A stretch of 64,000 nt of DNA, from the NCBI GenBank assembly GCA_963969495.1, contig OZ018317.1, forward strand, positions 220,357,997 to 220,421,996. The letters are read 5' to 3'. The stretch is from Ceratothoa steindachneri (lineage: Eukaryota; Arthropoda; Malacostraca; Isopoda; Cymothoidae). Within the stretch, counting starts at the first letter, position 1. Every line of letters starts with the position of its first letter. Below the pieces are notes generated by a model, which saw only the letters and a program-made list of their open reading frames with translations, ran no database searches and was not told the origin of the DNA. A program made the position numbers and the translations under genes. This document shows positions 42,990 to 55,522 of the stretch, in pieces.

Positions 42990-44620
42990 AGGTCTTTTTC
43001 AATTTTGGGCTATCTTTGGATACTACGCTCGCAATATAGCGTAGATGTTATGGCGAGGAGTGTTCTAATCTTGGTCGACTTTTGCTCCTTGTGGGGTGGA
43101 CTGAGGAGTCTTCCCCTCGCCGGATCTCTTCTTACGGAACTCTGCGTCCGTGAGAACAACGTAAGTGTCGGTTGAGAATTGGACAAGGTCACGGAAGAGA
43201 GCCTGCTTTACCAGAACTTCAGGTGGGTCAGCCTCGTAGTCCCATTTGTATTGTCCGAAGGCCATTGACAATATCTTCTGGGCCGGCGTCGTCAGGAAAT
43301 TGGTTCCCTTTGGCAGCATATACTCTGAGGTTTATCATCCTTGAGTAGTACATATACCCGGGAGCACGATTTTTTGAAGACGAGGACCTACTCCGTCTAC
43401 GTGACTGCGAGGCCTTTTGGGTGTGGGGCGAATGCTCCACCTTCTTAGGGTAGTTGGGGTAGTTGGGTGTGTGTGTGAGTTTTGTGCCTTCTGCCGGGCA
43501 GCCATAGCTTGCACTCGAGGATCCCGTGAAAGGGCATTACTCGAGTCTGGAGCTTTTTGGCCTCTCTTCTTGGTCTGCGGCTTGAGGTTCACTCGAAGAA
43601 TCTCGTTTGACGGAGGGTTTACGGGAACCACATTTTTTCCATGCCGTTATTCACAAGCATGGTGTTTAGTTCTTTCGCGAAGGTGCCAGGCTTGGTCAGG
43701 TTGGCAATGTGTGCATAATATATGCAACACATTAGTTTGTTGATTTTTCGTTCTTGATTTGCAAGTACATAGGTGCCAAGGCAACACTACTCTCTGCGAC
43801 CGTTGCCTTGGCAACCTTTGAGTAGGTGGCGTTAGCCTTACTTTCCTCTTCTTTTCTGCCTTTATCCTTTGCTTTTTGTATGTGTTCCTTCTTTATTGGA
43901 CAGGTCATTGCCATGGTCTTGTGTGGGCCACCACAATTGAGGCATTTCTGGAACAAACTTTTATATTCGCGCCAGAAATGGTCTTGGTCGGCGCACACAG
44001 AACAAACTGTGAGTGTAGCGTTGAGGCAAGTGGCGGTGGTGTGTTCATTGTACCTGTAGCACCTGAAGCACATTTGCAGGTCAACAAACTCCTCACGCTC
44101 AATCTGATCTGGACAGAGGCGAACATTAAAGAGGAGAAGCCCGGTTTTTTTTGCCTTAATCGCTATTGTGGTCTCCGTAAAGACAACTTTAAAAACGTGG
44201 ATGTAGTCTTTAAATTTGATTATTTCCGCTACTTTTTCCTACTGATAATTCCGAACAATCTTGTCCGTTATTCGGTCTATCGAGTGGCCTCCAACCCAGG
44301 GGTCGAGGCATCAGCAGATCACACTCCTATGTGTGCGTATTTTTGGTGGTGTCTTGGGTGCGAGATCAATTTTCCGAAGGGTGTCTGAGGCATGTGGGGA
44401 GGAGAGGGCTTCGATGTCAGCCTCCCTCGAACAGATAGCCGTGGCGCCATTTGGCAAATCAATTAACCGTATGAGCGCAATATTTTGCTTGCCGTAAATT
44501 GTCTCGAAGACCTTGCTCCTGTTCGGTTTTTGCCTGGCAATGTCCTCAGGGCAATACGCCGCGTCTCCCTCATCTCTCCGCCATTACACCCAAGGGTGTA
44601 ATTTGAGAGGGAATCTGGGA
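42990..44620 (-). mobile_element. Gag/RT LINE family, copy B (ORF1 only)
   Basis: Minus-strand ORF1 of the same family as copies A, C and D. Nothing resembling ORF2 follows it at lower coordinates, and there is no A-rich 3' tail. That is unusual, because LINE truncation normally removes the 5' end. Confidence 0.8.
43065..44600 (-). pseudogene. ORF1 (gag-like, three CCHC knuckles) of LINE copy B
   Basis: N to C on the minus strand: KVFETIYGKQNIALIRLIDL (about 44,460-44,520), then RTHRSVIC and DPWVGGHSIDRITDKIV (44,250-44,335), which matches NRSIVC and ESWVGERSPDEIKHEI of copy C. KKTGLLLFNVRLCPDQIERE follows. Three zinc knuckles come next in one open segment of 113 codons (43,732-44,073): CFRCYRYNEHTTATC, CSVCADQDHFWREY (last Cys replaced) and CLNCGGPHKTMAMTC. 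After them is a Lys-rich linker, then ANLTKPGTFAKELNTMLVNN (43,640-43,700) and a tail to about 43,065 (ILSMAFGQYKWDYEADPPEV). Several frame changes are present. The protein would coat the element RNA. Confidence 0.82.
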
Positions 44621-44639
44621 GGACCCGAGTCTGTAGGTG

Positions 44640-45830
44640 TGTGTAACTGGGTGTGTATGTAACTTTAGGGATCCGTTATGAAAATAAGGAAGAGTGGTGT
44701 GGAGAAGGTGGAAAAATGTCCAATTAACAAAAGGCAACTTTACCTACAGGTAGGGTAGAGGATTCCTTCTTCCTTTCCCTCAACTAGCCTCCATCAAGGC
44801 AAGTCAAGGAGAAAACAGCCACTTCCGAACCTATGAGTGCTGGTGGTATATCCGGTCACGCACAACAAAACGTTATTCAATCTACCTCATTTGAATGAAA
44901 TCAGTTCAAATTTCATAGAATTTGACTTTACCGTACAACGAGGACATAAGGGAACAATCCAATCGACAAGCGCAGTGATTCCTTTCTGTTATCACTATCA
45001 ACCAGTATATTTCCCATTGAATCGTTGACCCGAGAAAAAAAATTCGCGATTATTTATGACGTATTTATTTGTTAAAAGTCCAATATTGAGTGTCATTATA
45101 AAACTTTAATAATTTTGAAAATTAATAACAAACAGTAAGAATAAAATTAATATAAATGATTGAGTTTTGTGAATTGTTTGGCAACCGTAAACACAAAACA
45201 GAGACGCTATTATGGAATCATCAGGCTTATTGTATATGAGTCTTATTTAAATTGTAGTTATTAAGCCAATAGACAGTAAAAGACGGATTGTACCTGTAAT
45301 AATATAAGAAAGTTTGTGAGCCTTTTAGAAAGTTCTTAGAGAAACTTCAGAATAAAAGAGGTGATAATTTCTTGACTCGATAAGCGCATGTGAGTTTTTT
45401 CATCTATGAAATTATTTTAAGTTAAAAGAAACAAAGATGATACCTTCACTCTGGCTCCTGGAATATATAGATAGAGGGAAAGTACTATATATCTTCTCAT
45501 TCGAAATGTGTGTGAGAGTGAATATCATTGAGCTTTAAAAAAAAAATCTCGGCTAGATAAATTACATGTTGGCAAGTTGGAGGATAATTTAGGGCTACGG
45601 CTTAACCATTTGAAAGCAAAAACAAAGGTGAAGGTTTAATTAGTGAAAATATTTTTCCCCAATACAGTGTTAGAATTCTGAAATTAATTGAGGCAGTTGT
45701 TTGCATGTATTCCAAATTTAAATATGTTCAAGGGCAGGTTGGATTGGTATATAGGAAGGAAAGTGCAGTTTTTTTGTTTTTTTTTGTAAGTTTTCGTTTT
45801 GTTTTTTAATTCTTCATATTGTAATATTAA
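44640..45830. other. Interval with no recognised gene
   Basis: AT-rich; no domain or repeat recognised. The first part may hold the 5' untranslated region of LINE copy B. Confidence 0.5.
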
Positions 45831-45832
45831 TA

Positions 45833-45834
<2 letters not shown>

Positions 45835-45889
<55 letters not shown>
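45835..45889. repeat. (AT)n microsatellite
   Basis: Perfect AT run of about 54 bp. Confidence 0.95.
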
Positions 45890-45891
<2 letters not shown>

Positions 45892-46099
45892 CTCCATGAT
45901 TTAGCTTTTGACAATCGTTGATGTCTTTGATTCAAAGGATGCAATTCAGTGGATGTAGATTGTCGGGGAGCATTTATGACCTCTCATAGGCCCTTGAGGT
46001 TAGCGGGCATAAATATATGGAACTTGTCATCTGTTGCTCTTTAATGTATTGATCATATGAATCATAATGCAATATGAAACAAACGCAATTTCTGCCGAT

Positions 46100-46568
46100 A
46101 AAATAGAGCTAATTCTTAATCATTTTCCATTGCTAATTGATAAAGATGAACTTAGTAAACCTAATATTAAAATTTTAAACTTTGAAAACGAATAACTTTA
46201 TCTAATGGAACCAAATTTATTGACATACTCAGCAGTTATTAATATTTTCAACATTATCATACACTTGTCCTAAAGTATTTTGCTTATAAAACCTTCCATT
46301 CAATACAACAATTAGGCGTGTAATAGTATACAAAGTTTTAGAACTGTCAGTTGAACAAAATGACACAATTTCTCATGTACATCAAGAAAAGGTATCTATA
46401 CTATCATCTAATGGTAAAATTGTCAGTTTGCTGATAGATGAGATTCATTTAAAGCCATATTTTGATTTTAAAGGGGTAGTGCAATTTACAGTAAGGAACC
46501 TTCAATAAGTTCTCATGTATGTATGATAACTAGCTTTTAATCTTTTTCTAAATATGTTATTCAGACTC
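46100..46568 (+). pseudogene. P-element-like transposase, first part
   Basis: The reading frame around 46,400-46,475 gives ILSSNGKIVSLLIDEIHLKP and YFDFKG, equivalent to the V-x-L-M-I-D-E-I-H-I-K-x-x-x-x-Y-D-x-K-G motif with the first catalytic acidic residue of P-element/THAP9 RNase H-like transposases. Shortly after comes SSHVCMITSF followed by SFSKYVIQ, fitting A-x-V-F-M-I-x-S-x-L-S-x-Y-K-x-V-I-H. The frame ends at the LINE insertion near 46,568. Several stops are present upstream, and no THAP finger was recognised. Confidence 0.75.
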
Positions 46569-46569
46569 T

Positions 46570-47345
46570 CCATCTTTTAAGTACCTTAGTAACACCCATT
46601 TGGATAATGAAATACAGCACCCCATTAGAGAAGCAACAGCATCCTTCGGTCAACTCTCTACAAGAGTCTATCAAAATAAAGACTTGAAATTGAAAATGAC
46701 CATCAACAATGAGGTATGTCGATTATCTCTCTTGTTTGGCTGTAAAACACGGACGACATAGAGGAGAAACGTAATGCCTCTATTGTCATATGAGATACCT
46801 ACAAAAGATCTTTGGTATCACATGGTAAGACAGAATCAAGGGCACCAGCATCGAGGCAATCATTGCTAAACACCAGCTGCGATAACTGGGTCACGTCATA
46901 CGCATGTCTGTAGAAAGACTTCCCGCATAGTGCTGTATGGTCAGCTCCGTGATAAAAGGAGGGCAGTGGGTGGTTCCAAGTTCAGATTCGAAGATAACAT
47001 CAGGAAAACGCTGAAGAAATGCATAGATGACCCTTCAAATCTGGAGGAATCAGCTTCAAACAGGGTGAATTGGATACGACTGATCCATGAGGAAGTGGAT
47101 TGTCTTGAAGACAACCGACGAGACCATCAACACGAGAAGCGTGCTCGCCGGGGTGCGAGACAGCAAGAGCCACCAAGGCAACCTCACCCAAATTTTCATT
47201 GTCCATCCTGTGGCAGGCGATCCTTCTCCAGGATGGGCCAGCACAGTCACTGGAGAAGAAAAGGATGGGAGTAAGAGAGAAAACGTCATCATCGTACCCG
47301 ATGGAATACCTTACGCAGTAAGTGACTAAACCAAAATCAGAAAAT
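46570..47345 (+). mobile_element. 5'-truncated LINE 3' end inserted in the P-like transposase
   Basis: Coding sequence begins abruptly at about 46,572 and its 3' end lies just after the stop at 47,327-47,329. P-element protein similarity stops on one side and resumes on the other. No A-rich tail of any length is visible before the P-like sequence resumes (AAAATCAGAAAATAAAGTT, 47,335). Confidence 0.75.
46572..47329 (+). pseudogene. C-terminal part of a LINE reverse transcriptase with a terminal zinc finger
   Basis: Translation gives FKYLSNTHLDNEIQHPIREA, TASFGQLSTRVYQNKDLKLK and LLFGCKTRTT, equivalent to FKYLGS-x-I-x-x-D-G-x-x-x-x-E-I-x-x-R-I and L-L-Y-G-S-E-T-W-T. Later come LYGQLRDKRRAVGGSKFRFE and DNIRKTLKKCIDDPSNLEES, RVNWIRLIHEEVDCLE, and a C-terminal zinc finger, FHCPSCGRRSFSRMGQHSHW (about 47,190-47,250). 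This is the thumb and tail region of an 'endonuclease-reverse transcriptase' LINE group distinct from CR1 and from copies A-D. The last 114 codons (46,930-47,274) are open. Confidence 0.8.
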
Positions 47346-48290
47346 AAAGTTATTGCATGGTTTCACCAAACAGGTAATAATTGTAGGTGTAAAACGAATT
47401 CGATTTCAAGTAATTGCAGTTATTACAGACAATAATGCTATTATAAGAAAAGGAATATCCTTCTTTACTTCACCACACAAAGTTTTATTTATCTGACACT
47501 GTTCATATATTAAAGTATATTATAAATAATTGGTTGAGAGCGAAGGACTTAGATGAAACAATGTTGTCTCCAGCTATAATTTTATTGAATTTCCTTATAA
47601 ATATTCAAAAACCAAGGCATCCTTATCTAATTTGAGAAATCTTAACACTTCAGAATCAAACTCTCTATTGAAATACTGTTAGAAATTATTTTTGAAAGCT
47701 TTATATCCATCCAATCTAGAAAAACAAAGTGTCATGCTTGTTCTATAAATAATTACTCATTATATAATTGAAGGACTAATGTCATTTTGAGAAAAGAATC
47801 GCCTGTCATTTTTGGCTTTTACTGCTGCATATATAAAAGTATTTTACACCTAATATACTATAATGAATTTATACAAAAGATCTTGTCCAAGATAAACAAT
47901 TAAAGAAGACCTACAGCTATCTTCTGACTAAATGTGATATAAGATACCAATTGCTTGGATCATTTTATAGTTGGCTAAGTGAATGGGGGGAAATGATGAA
48001 TTCTAATGGAAAGCTAAGTAATGAAACTTTTGCTCCACTTAGGTATACTAATACTGCATTGAATGTTGTGGCTTTGCACATATTTTTCCCAGAGATTTCT
48101 AGACTGATAGCTTCGAGGCGAGATTTAGGTATTATGGTCAATTACGAAATGCAGCAAATCTTGGATTGAAGTTATGTGCAGTAGAGATAGAAGTAACAAA
48201 AAATTATATTAAAAACTGTATTAATCATCCAGCAGTGATTATATATTTTGTCTTTATCACTCAAAAGGATAAAGATGATATACTTAGGAA
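47345..48290 (+). pseudogene. P-element-like transposase, second part
   Basis: The frame reads LHGFTKQVIIVGVKRIRFQV, IAVITDNNAIIRKGISFF (47,410-47,465) with the second acidic block, then FDTVHILK-like and NNWLR-like stretches, NSLLKYC and LKALYPSNLEKQSVMLVL (47,690-47,750). WLSEWGEMMNSNGKLSNETF and APLRYTNTALNVVALHIFFP follow in an open segment at 47,951-48,169. After a frameshift comes EARFRYYGQLRNAANLGL (48,116-48,170), the E-A-R-F-G-x-Y-R-Q-L-x-G signature of THAP9/P-element proteins. Multiple stops; inactive. Confidence 0.82.
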
Positions 48291-48539
48291 ACCACAGGAC
48301 TAGATAAAATGGATAAATGGGAGCTCACTTACTTATCCAGAGGAAAATATAATAATATTTGTAATGTATACTTATATAATTAGTAGTTCAAATGAAATTT
48401 TTGAAAAATGTGTAATTGATTTTGATCTTGTCTGTGAAAATCAATATTCAATACAATTTCTTCTAAGAAAGCAATTTAGATATGTAGAAATGCTTTATTT
48501 AATAATTATTGTTGTTGAGGAAATTACATAAAATAATAG

Positions 48540-51500
48540 GCAAAATTTTTAATTGAAAAACGTAAATTGATCCTTCGAGCAAATATAAATCTAGTTTTAG
48601 AGATGAGGGGGGGGGATGTTTTTACTTTTATAATGTAAATAAATAAAGTGGTATACACCTAATTTTCTTATAATCTGTATATGCGTTTTGGGACTTTATA
48701 TAATAAAAGTTTATTATAGTCGTTATTTCTCTTATGATCTTAAGGTTATTTAAAATGCATCCTTTTAAGTTCCTCTATATAATTATGGTCACTTTTTATT
48801 AATTTATATCCACTAAATCTGATGATTTTGTATGTTTTATATTTTATAAAAATAAAACATTATCCTTCAGCCAACCCCGCTGTGTGAATTACTAAAATAA
48901 AAATTAATGAAACTATGAAATTCCTGATAAAAAGTTATCTCTGGTTTAACCCGTTCTTTTACAAATCTGATGAAAATTAATGGTTATCCTCATTTCGTTG
49001 GGAAGGGCATCCTAAATCCCCCATATTTTGTGGCTTAGTAAGGAAAAATAACAATTAAATTTCTTGAGAATTTCCTTTTCAAGAACTAAAATGATGGAAA
49101 ATAGTTTTGCAGAAATAAGAACTTTCAAAACAGCTTCTGACTCTTGATGGGAACACAGACGAAAAAATAAATCCTCAAAAGAACGAAATTAGGCCTAAGC
49201 TCAGAAGGAAAGCTTGGCCATATCTTCAGAAGCAGATGTCTTTAAGCTTCAAACGTAAGATCGTCAAGAAATAAATTGCGTTTTAAGAAGACATTAAAAG
49301 AGGCTCTTTGGAGTTGCTTAAACTATTTCAAATTTGCTACGAGCCTTTTAAAGATAACTGTAGTAATGCCCAGGGCTTTTATATGTTACAAAAGTAGTAT
49401 TTTGGGAACTACATAAACTTTTTGAAGTCATTAGAACGACATTAATTTTTTATTGAATTAATTCATATCGGCATTCAAAATTTAACTTGGAGACTGAACA
49501 CAAAATACCACTAAAATAAGAAGAAACCTAGAACGATGCATGTTATAGCTCAGCGTTTTTTGACAAACACTGCCTTTGATCTACGCACAAATGGAATCAG
49601 AAAGTTAGGCCACACCGTTGATGGCGTCTCTGCAGCTACTAATTTTACAATCGAGATGGATGTATGTGAACCATTTTGTTCTTTTGATGCATTTACTTGC
49701 AACAAATACTACCAACAAATATTTTTTGGGGGTAGAAATAGTCCGCCCTCTAGATGTAATGTGCAACAACTTTAACGAAAATAGAGGGCGTGGGTGCAGG
49801 GCAGCTGTGAGTAATTGTGTCGTAAGCTTTATCAATTTTGTACAATTTCCATCGAAATGAAGAAAATAAATGCACGTCCTGCATTTAAGGCATTATTGGC
49901 TCTGTTGTAATAACTAACATGTGCAGAATTACTAAAGAAGAACACATTTAAATTTTCATAGATTCATTGAGGCTGCAATAGACAGAGTTTAACAATCACT
50001 TACGAGCCACAAGCGTTTTATTTCTAATCTATCAAACTTCTTAATTTCTATATTTTCGAGCGAATATAAAACTAGATCCAGCGCGCATTTGGCCATTGAC
50101 GAAGTTTCATTCTTCTGGTTATACGGCATCTTTGAAGAGGACTGTGCATGTTTTTCCATTATGATCGATTTATCTCTTTTTTTTGTGCGAAGATTCGATC
50201 ACTCATGCAGCGTTATTTTTTTCCTTTCATTTTATAAAATGTTAAAATAAATCGAAGATCCCGCTGTGGTTACAAATGACCAGTCGTTTCAACTGGTTTT
50301 GGAAACTGAAGGTTCTGAATTCACTTGGACATCATGACGCCTTCATTTCGAAATCATTCGAAGAAAGTGAAAAGAAACATCCATGCGCCAACATGGATGT
50401 GCTAATTCAATGGCGCCATTTCTTAACTGACCTCAGGTTTACTCGAGTAACTGATCATATCATTAGCTTCTATATTTGACTCTAGTTGGGAAAATTAAGA
50501 ATGACAAAATACAAAGATCGCGGATTGAGATCTCCTCTTATAATGTCAATGTTGTCTATCGTTCAGGGAAATGAAATCTTCTTATCTATACTCCTTAATC
50601 GCACGTTTGTTATCAAAATCTTTTCCCCTTCATTACTTATCAAGTTATTTTCATTTCTTTCGAACAAATATATATTTCGCCTCCCTTTCCTTCCCACCTG
50701 TCTTATTTCTTGGAAGATGAGGCAAATGCATTGTGAATGCCCACAAATTAAACCAATTTCCAGGTAAAACACCACATGTACGGGCTCATCCCCCCCACCC
50801 ATCTATATTAGGGTTGTTCCTGTCTTACACACGACGGGCTGCTAACTCGGGTTCCCTCGTTTCTCTTATTGGAAAACCGCCCTTGGTTTGGGGCAAAGTC
50901 TCCACTCACAAGGACACGACAAATGTAGACCAGTTCTACGACGCTCCTTAATTTACGAAACGCCGTCTTCCGTGGCCCAACTCGACTTCCTGCACTGTCT
51001 CAAGTGTTTGCCAGATTTCCGAATAACTCTTCGAAGTAAGAGCATTTTCCAGTCCCTTTGCCATGGAAATGCGACGTAGTTCATAAACTTCAAATCTTTT
51101 AATCTTTATTCAGCCATAAAATTTATTTTATAATGCTAAATTAATGAGGGATCTAAGGCTGGCCTTCGTCTTAGTAATTCAATAATTGAAACGAGAGAAT
51201 TATATATTTCAAAGACCTTATTCAAATTCTACAGTTGTCTTTCCTTTGATTCATCTTCTATTGTCTTCCATTAACGTCTCTAATCACCTAATACGTTGGT
51301 TCCGCCTTTCAAACAAAGGCATCTCAAAGAACACATTTCTGCTTTAAATTTTCAGATATGGTTGATGCTACGTGACTCTCTTATTTATTCTGGCGTTATC
51401 AAAATGGTTTATTTCGTTCCCATTCGCATTTTCCCCTTGTCTGGTGAAAATTTCAAGAAAATAACGTCTCTCTCTCTCTCTCAATCTGTCACGAGAGTAA

Positions 51501-52120
51501 AACTTATTTTTAACAGCCAACCAAAATTCATTTGACCAAAAACCACTCCCGTGGAAAGCTTATGCAAAAATTTTGAATGACCACTCGAATTCATCTCACT
51601 AAATGGTTATTTTCTTACAATATTTGTGAATATTCATGTCTCCCTTTTGCTTCATGCAAAATCATAACAACCTCTACTGTCGTGTGATGTTGAATTATAT
51701 TTTGCTGTACTTATGAGGCCTGCTTTCATTAGGGTTTTTTTCTTAGAAAAAGACTCCGTTCGTATAAATGCGCGTTTGTATATCGACATGACGTTCCTAC
51801 GAGTTGCAATTCTTCCTAAAATCCTATGTGAAATCGGCCAGTGTGACTGATAAAAGTGCATAACTTGCAAGGCTTTGACGTTTGCCTTGAGAAATTGGTG
51901 GCTATTTATCAGTCACTGCGAAGTTGTTTGTCAGAATACATTAAATATTCATTACCTACTGTTACAAATACTACACCCTGTAGTGATTATAAAACTGCAA
52001 CTGACTAACATCGAGTGAATACACAATTCCATGGTGGCTTTCTATCCCCTAATCTGTTCTTTTATCGCGACATAGCACAACTACCTAATTCAAAGTGTCA
52101 TCAGTTAAGATCAACTTTCA
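48540..52120. other. Interval with no confidently recognised gene
   Basis: AT-rich overall. Locally GC-richer ORFs lie at 49,536-49,860, 50,276-50,479 and 50,733-51,079, but none has a recognised domain. The last one contains TTTCCAG|GT at 50,756-50,765 and GAAG|TAAGAG near 51,033, which are weak splice-like signals. A (TC)n run lies at 51,470-51,482. Confidence 0.4.
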
Positions 52121-52129
52121 ATAAGCTTA

Positions 52130-52408
52130 CGTTTGCCTTGGAAATGGCAATGAACCAACAGTACTCCGCGTGACTTGGCCCAACGAGGAGAAGACTTGAT
52201 TACTAAGTCTTTGCTACCATTTCGTGTATCAAATGGAGATGCTAGCAACCGTGCCATGGTTGAAGCACTCAAAACACGCTTGTGCTTTTCTTATCCTAAT
52301 GAGAGTCACATTCAAGATGAGGAATTACAAATATACGATGGAGATTCTTCGGAACATCAACCGAATAACTTAGTAGAGACTTTATTTCACTTGTCAGCAT
52401 TACATTAA
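52130..52408 (+). CDS. Unidentified open stretch, possible last exon or retrocopy
   Basis: The open segment 52,175-52,408 encodes 77 residues including LPFRVSNGDASNRAMVEALK and ESHIQDEELQIYDGDSSEHQ, ending with TAA and followed by a T-rich stretch. In the adjacent frame just upstream (about 52,128-52,196) LGNGNEPTVLRVTWPNEEK can be read, so a frameshift may join the two. Residue usage looks protein-like (mixed charged and polar, no repeat bias). I do not recognise the family. It may be a decayed exon, a processed pseudogene or chance. Confidence 0.3.
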
Positions 52409-52409
52409 G

Positions 52410-55400
52410 CTTTTGTCTACTTAATTATTTTTTTTTTTACTTCTAAGGGTTTGTATTCTAGTTCGTCGAAGAGCGGTGGGAAGTTCCTGGCTGTTTTATT
52501 AATAAATAATGCTATTCAGTGATGTGTGAATATTTATGTTTTTTTCTTTCTCATAAATGTATGATTCTTAATGGAATAGATGATTGTTTTAAATCAACTA
52601 TTTAGCTTACAGAATCTGGAATATTTTATGATTTCTTATTCGTGTCTGGGTCTGATGGTGTGGTTTTTCTTTTCCTCTCCAATAGATTAAAGTCATTAAA
52701 ATTGTTCTGGGTCAAAGAAAACACCAGAAATACTTTTTTTTTCCACGCATCGAGAATGATTTTGACCTCTTAGGGAAAACAAAGAACTCAACTGGTCTAT
52801 TTTATTGTTTCTTTTTACATGGTTTTGTTGTTTGCGTTGTCCTTTGTTTTCATTTTGCGAGGTTATTCTTTGTTTTTTTCCTTCTATTCAGAAAATGTTT
52901 TCTTCCCAAAGGAGAATTAATTTACGATTTTAAATGGGTCCATTGGAATTTGCATTTCCAACGTATGTTGTCTAATATGTTGTAACCTAATACAATTACA
53001 TATTCATTCTCGTTATGTTTTATATCATTCTCTTCCTATGCTTTTGAGTCTGTCTATCGTTCGTTCACTATTAGCCCACTCCTGGAAGTGAGCAAGAGAG
53101 GCACTCTAATCCAGGTTCATAATCGTAAATCTTAAGGAAGAGAAAATTGTTTGCATTGGAACCAAAGAGAGAAGTAGAATAGATAGCTATAATCTGGTCG
53201 TCACCAAAGTAGAAACTGATATGGTAAAGAATTTCCATACCTTAAAATAGAAATTCCGCAGAGGTTATTGATAGCAGCTTTGTGTATGGATTCCAAGACC
53301 AGCTTGAGCTCAATTTAAGATGTTGAACACTAATTGTGGTTGGCCTTGAAAGAACCAATTAGTTATTATTGACTGTAAATTTCTTATAATTTAGCCAATC
53401 CTTTTCACTTTATTGAGTCTCATACTCGTGTATGGACGTTCAGTCTATGGACGATCTATAAGACCCAGGATCTCGAAGTGAGCCATGCTAAATCCCTTCT
53501 TATTATTATTACATTTGGCTTTCCGTTGGGAGAATGTCTTCTATGCATCGGATCGAACTTTAAATGTCGCTAAAATATCGTCCATGAATCGTGCCCAGAA
53601 TTCTAAGTTTAGCTAAAGAGGAAATTAGAGCAGATAGTTATCTGGCTCAGCCATGCAGAAGTGTGTGAATGTTGATCTGAGCAATGTTCCTCTAAATCCT
53701 GAATGGAATTCTCGTAGAGAAAATGAGTAAATATTATTAAGTATTTATTTCTTTAGGCAATCCTAATGGTCTAGGCTCTTATTGTGGCATAGGGCATTCA
53801 TTATGTTGATGATTTATCTGTAAATGATGATTCAAAATGGAGTGAGGTAAAAGGTTCGTGTTGTTTTTCAGGAAAATGAATATTAAATAAAAGTCTGCTG
53901 ATTAAATTATTTATTTTGCGTGGTAGTTAGGCTGGAGATTTGATGCGGTTGTGTAGATCTTCGTAAGTTTATGGATTTGACTCTATTAAACTCGTCGATT
54001 GTTCTTATTTACTTTTTGTAAATCTTAGTTCTTAATATCGTTAGTGATTCTCTTGATATTTTTTCGTGGTGTTGTTCGACCCAATAAATATAACAAAATT
54101 AAAGCTAATGTAAATAGAATTATTATTATAACTTACGAGGCACACCAGGGCGAAGTCTTAAAATAAAAGGGTTGGGAGAAATGTGATGAAGTTAGATTAG
54201 GCAGGTTGGAGCGATAAGAATAGGAAAGGCGCCCAACTCTCCAAGTTCGCATTCCGCGGTGAGTACAGCTGTCCTTACGATTCGCCTCTAGGTATTACTG
54301 ATTCTCTGAAGGATATTTCACCTTATAGAGGTAATGGAAAGAACGCATTCATACACAAACACACGTGTCCAAGTACACGCAAATGAACACACGCGTGTAC
54401 TTACTACATTTTCCCACACTCACACTAGTTCTGGGTGCAGAAGCGAGCGAGTTATTACATTCTCTGGCATCTGACTGTCGAGAATTCTTCTTTGGAGCGC
54501 CGCCTCCAAGTTTGTCTCGTTAGAGACGGGCGCAGGCAACCTTTGGTTCTGTTCCCGCCGATATTTTCTCAGTATTTCATTGACATCTTGATCAGATTGA
54601 CAAGGAATGGCCTGAGCTTGAAACCGCCAGCGGCTCGAGGCCTTTTAACAGCATTGGATATGGGGACTTTATGATGGAGGCTACGAGGTTGTGGCTATAG
54701 TTGCTACTGCTTAGCGTAAGTGATAAGGCGAGAATTCACCCCAGTCTAGAAAAAAAGGGGAGTAGTTTGCATATTCTACCATAGGAAAGAGTTATAAAAC
54801 AGGTAATTAGGGTACAATGATCTTTCTATGCTTGATATTACCTGGAATTTTGGCATTGTTTGGCTACCTTCACCGAAGACCCCTTTAATATAAGGTTTAG
54901 GGATTATGAGGCATAAATCCTTTTTTGTTTTAGTTTTGGGGTATTTTAAGAAATGCTTAGTATTCATGTAAATGAGGTCTTTACAGGGAAAACACTAACT
55001 AAGTCTCCGTTTAATGTTGAAATCTTTGTTGACGCCATGAACATCGACAAATTTGCAAACTCCACCCTCACAGTCAAGAATAATTCATGCTTGGAAGTAT
55101 CAGGGAAGATAATTATCGCCTAAATCTACCTGTAATTCCGAATGGACAATGATGCCTGCGAGGAATAAACTATAATATAGCTAGGGCCAAGAATATCAAT
55201 GTATCTATTTAGAGAGGAAAAATTTTATGGGACAAGGGAAGACGAAAACGTCTAGTAATTGAATTTACTGTTTTCGTAGTTGTAGTCCAGTGCACAGATA
55301 GTAGTAGTAAAAGTAAAATAAAAGCAAGGAGGTGTAATAATATTAATTGTGACTATATAAATGAGGTTGAAATATGAACCAACCTTGCACAAATATCTAA

Positions 55401-55520
55401 GTTGATCCACCAGAATCGGAAATACTTCTGATTATCGACTCCAGCGCTAAATCAAGCGCTTTTGTCCTTTTTCCCTTAATGACTCGTCATGTTTCCCAAT
55501 ATGTTTCGCCTTAATGTCTT
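52410..55520. other. Interval with no confidently recognised gene
   Basis: Mostly AT-rich. An ORF at 54,435-54,674 (79 codons) lies in a GC-richer patch next to donor-like sequences GCG|GTGAGTA (54,258) and AGC|GTAAGTG (54,715), but has no recognised domain. Confidence 0.4.
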
Positions 55521-55522
55521 AA

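Larger units (their letters stand above)
46060..48530 (+). mobile_element. P-element-like (THAP9-type) DNA transposon, interrupted by a LINE
   Basis: Transposase blocks of the P-element superfamily are found in order on plus at 46,100-46,568 and 47,345-48,290, with a LINE 3' end between them. The flanks are very AT-rich and terminal repeats were not recognised. Confidence 0.75.

Noticed and set aside
43417..44388. Plus-strand ORFs of 108 and 170 codons over LINE copy B
   Set aside because: They are antisense shadows of the minus-strand ORF1, which carries the zinc knuckles.
54435..54674. 79-codon ORF with nearby donor-like sites as an exon
   Set aside because: No matching acceptor in frame and no recognisable protein; the donor-like sites are outside the ORF.
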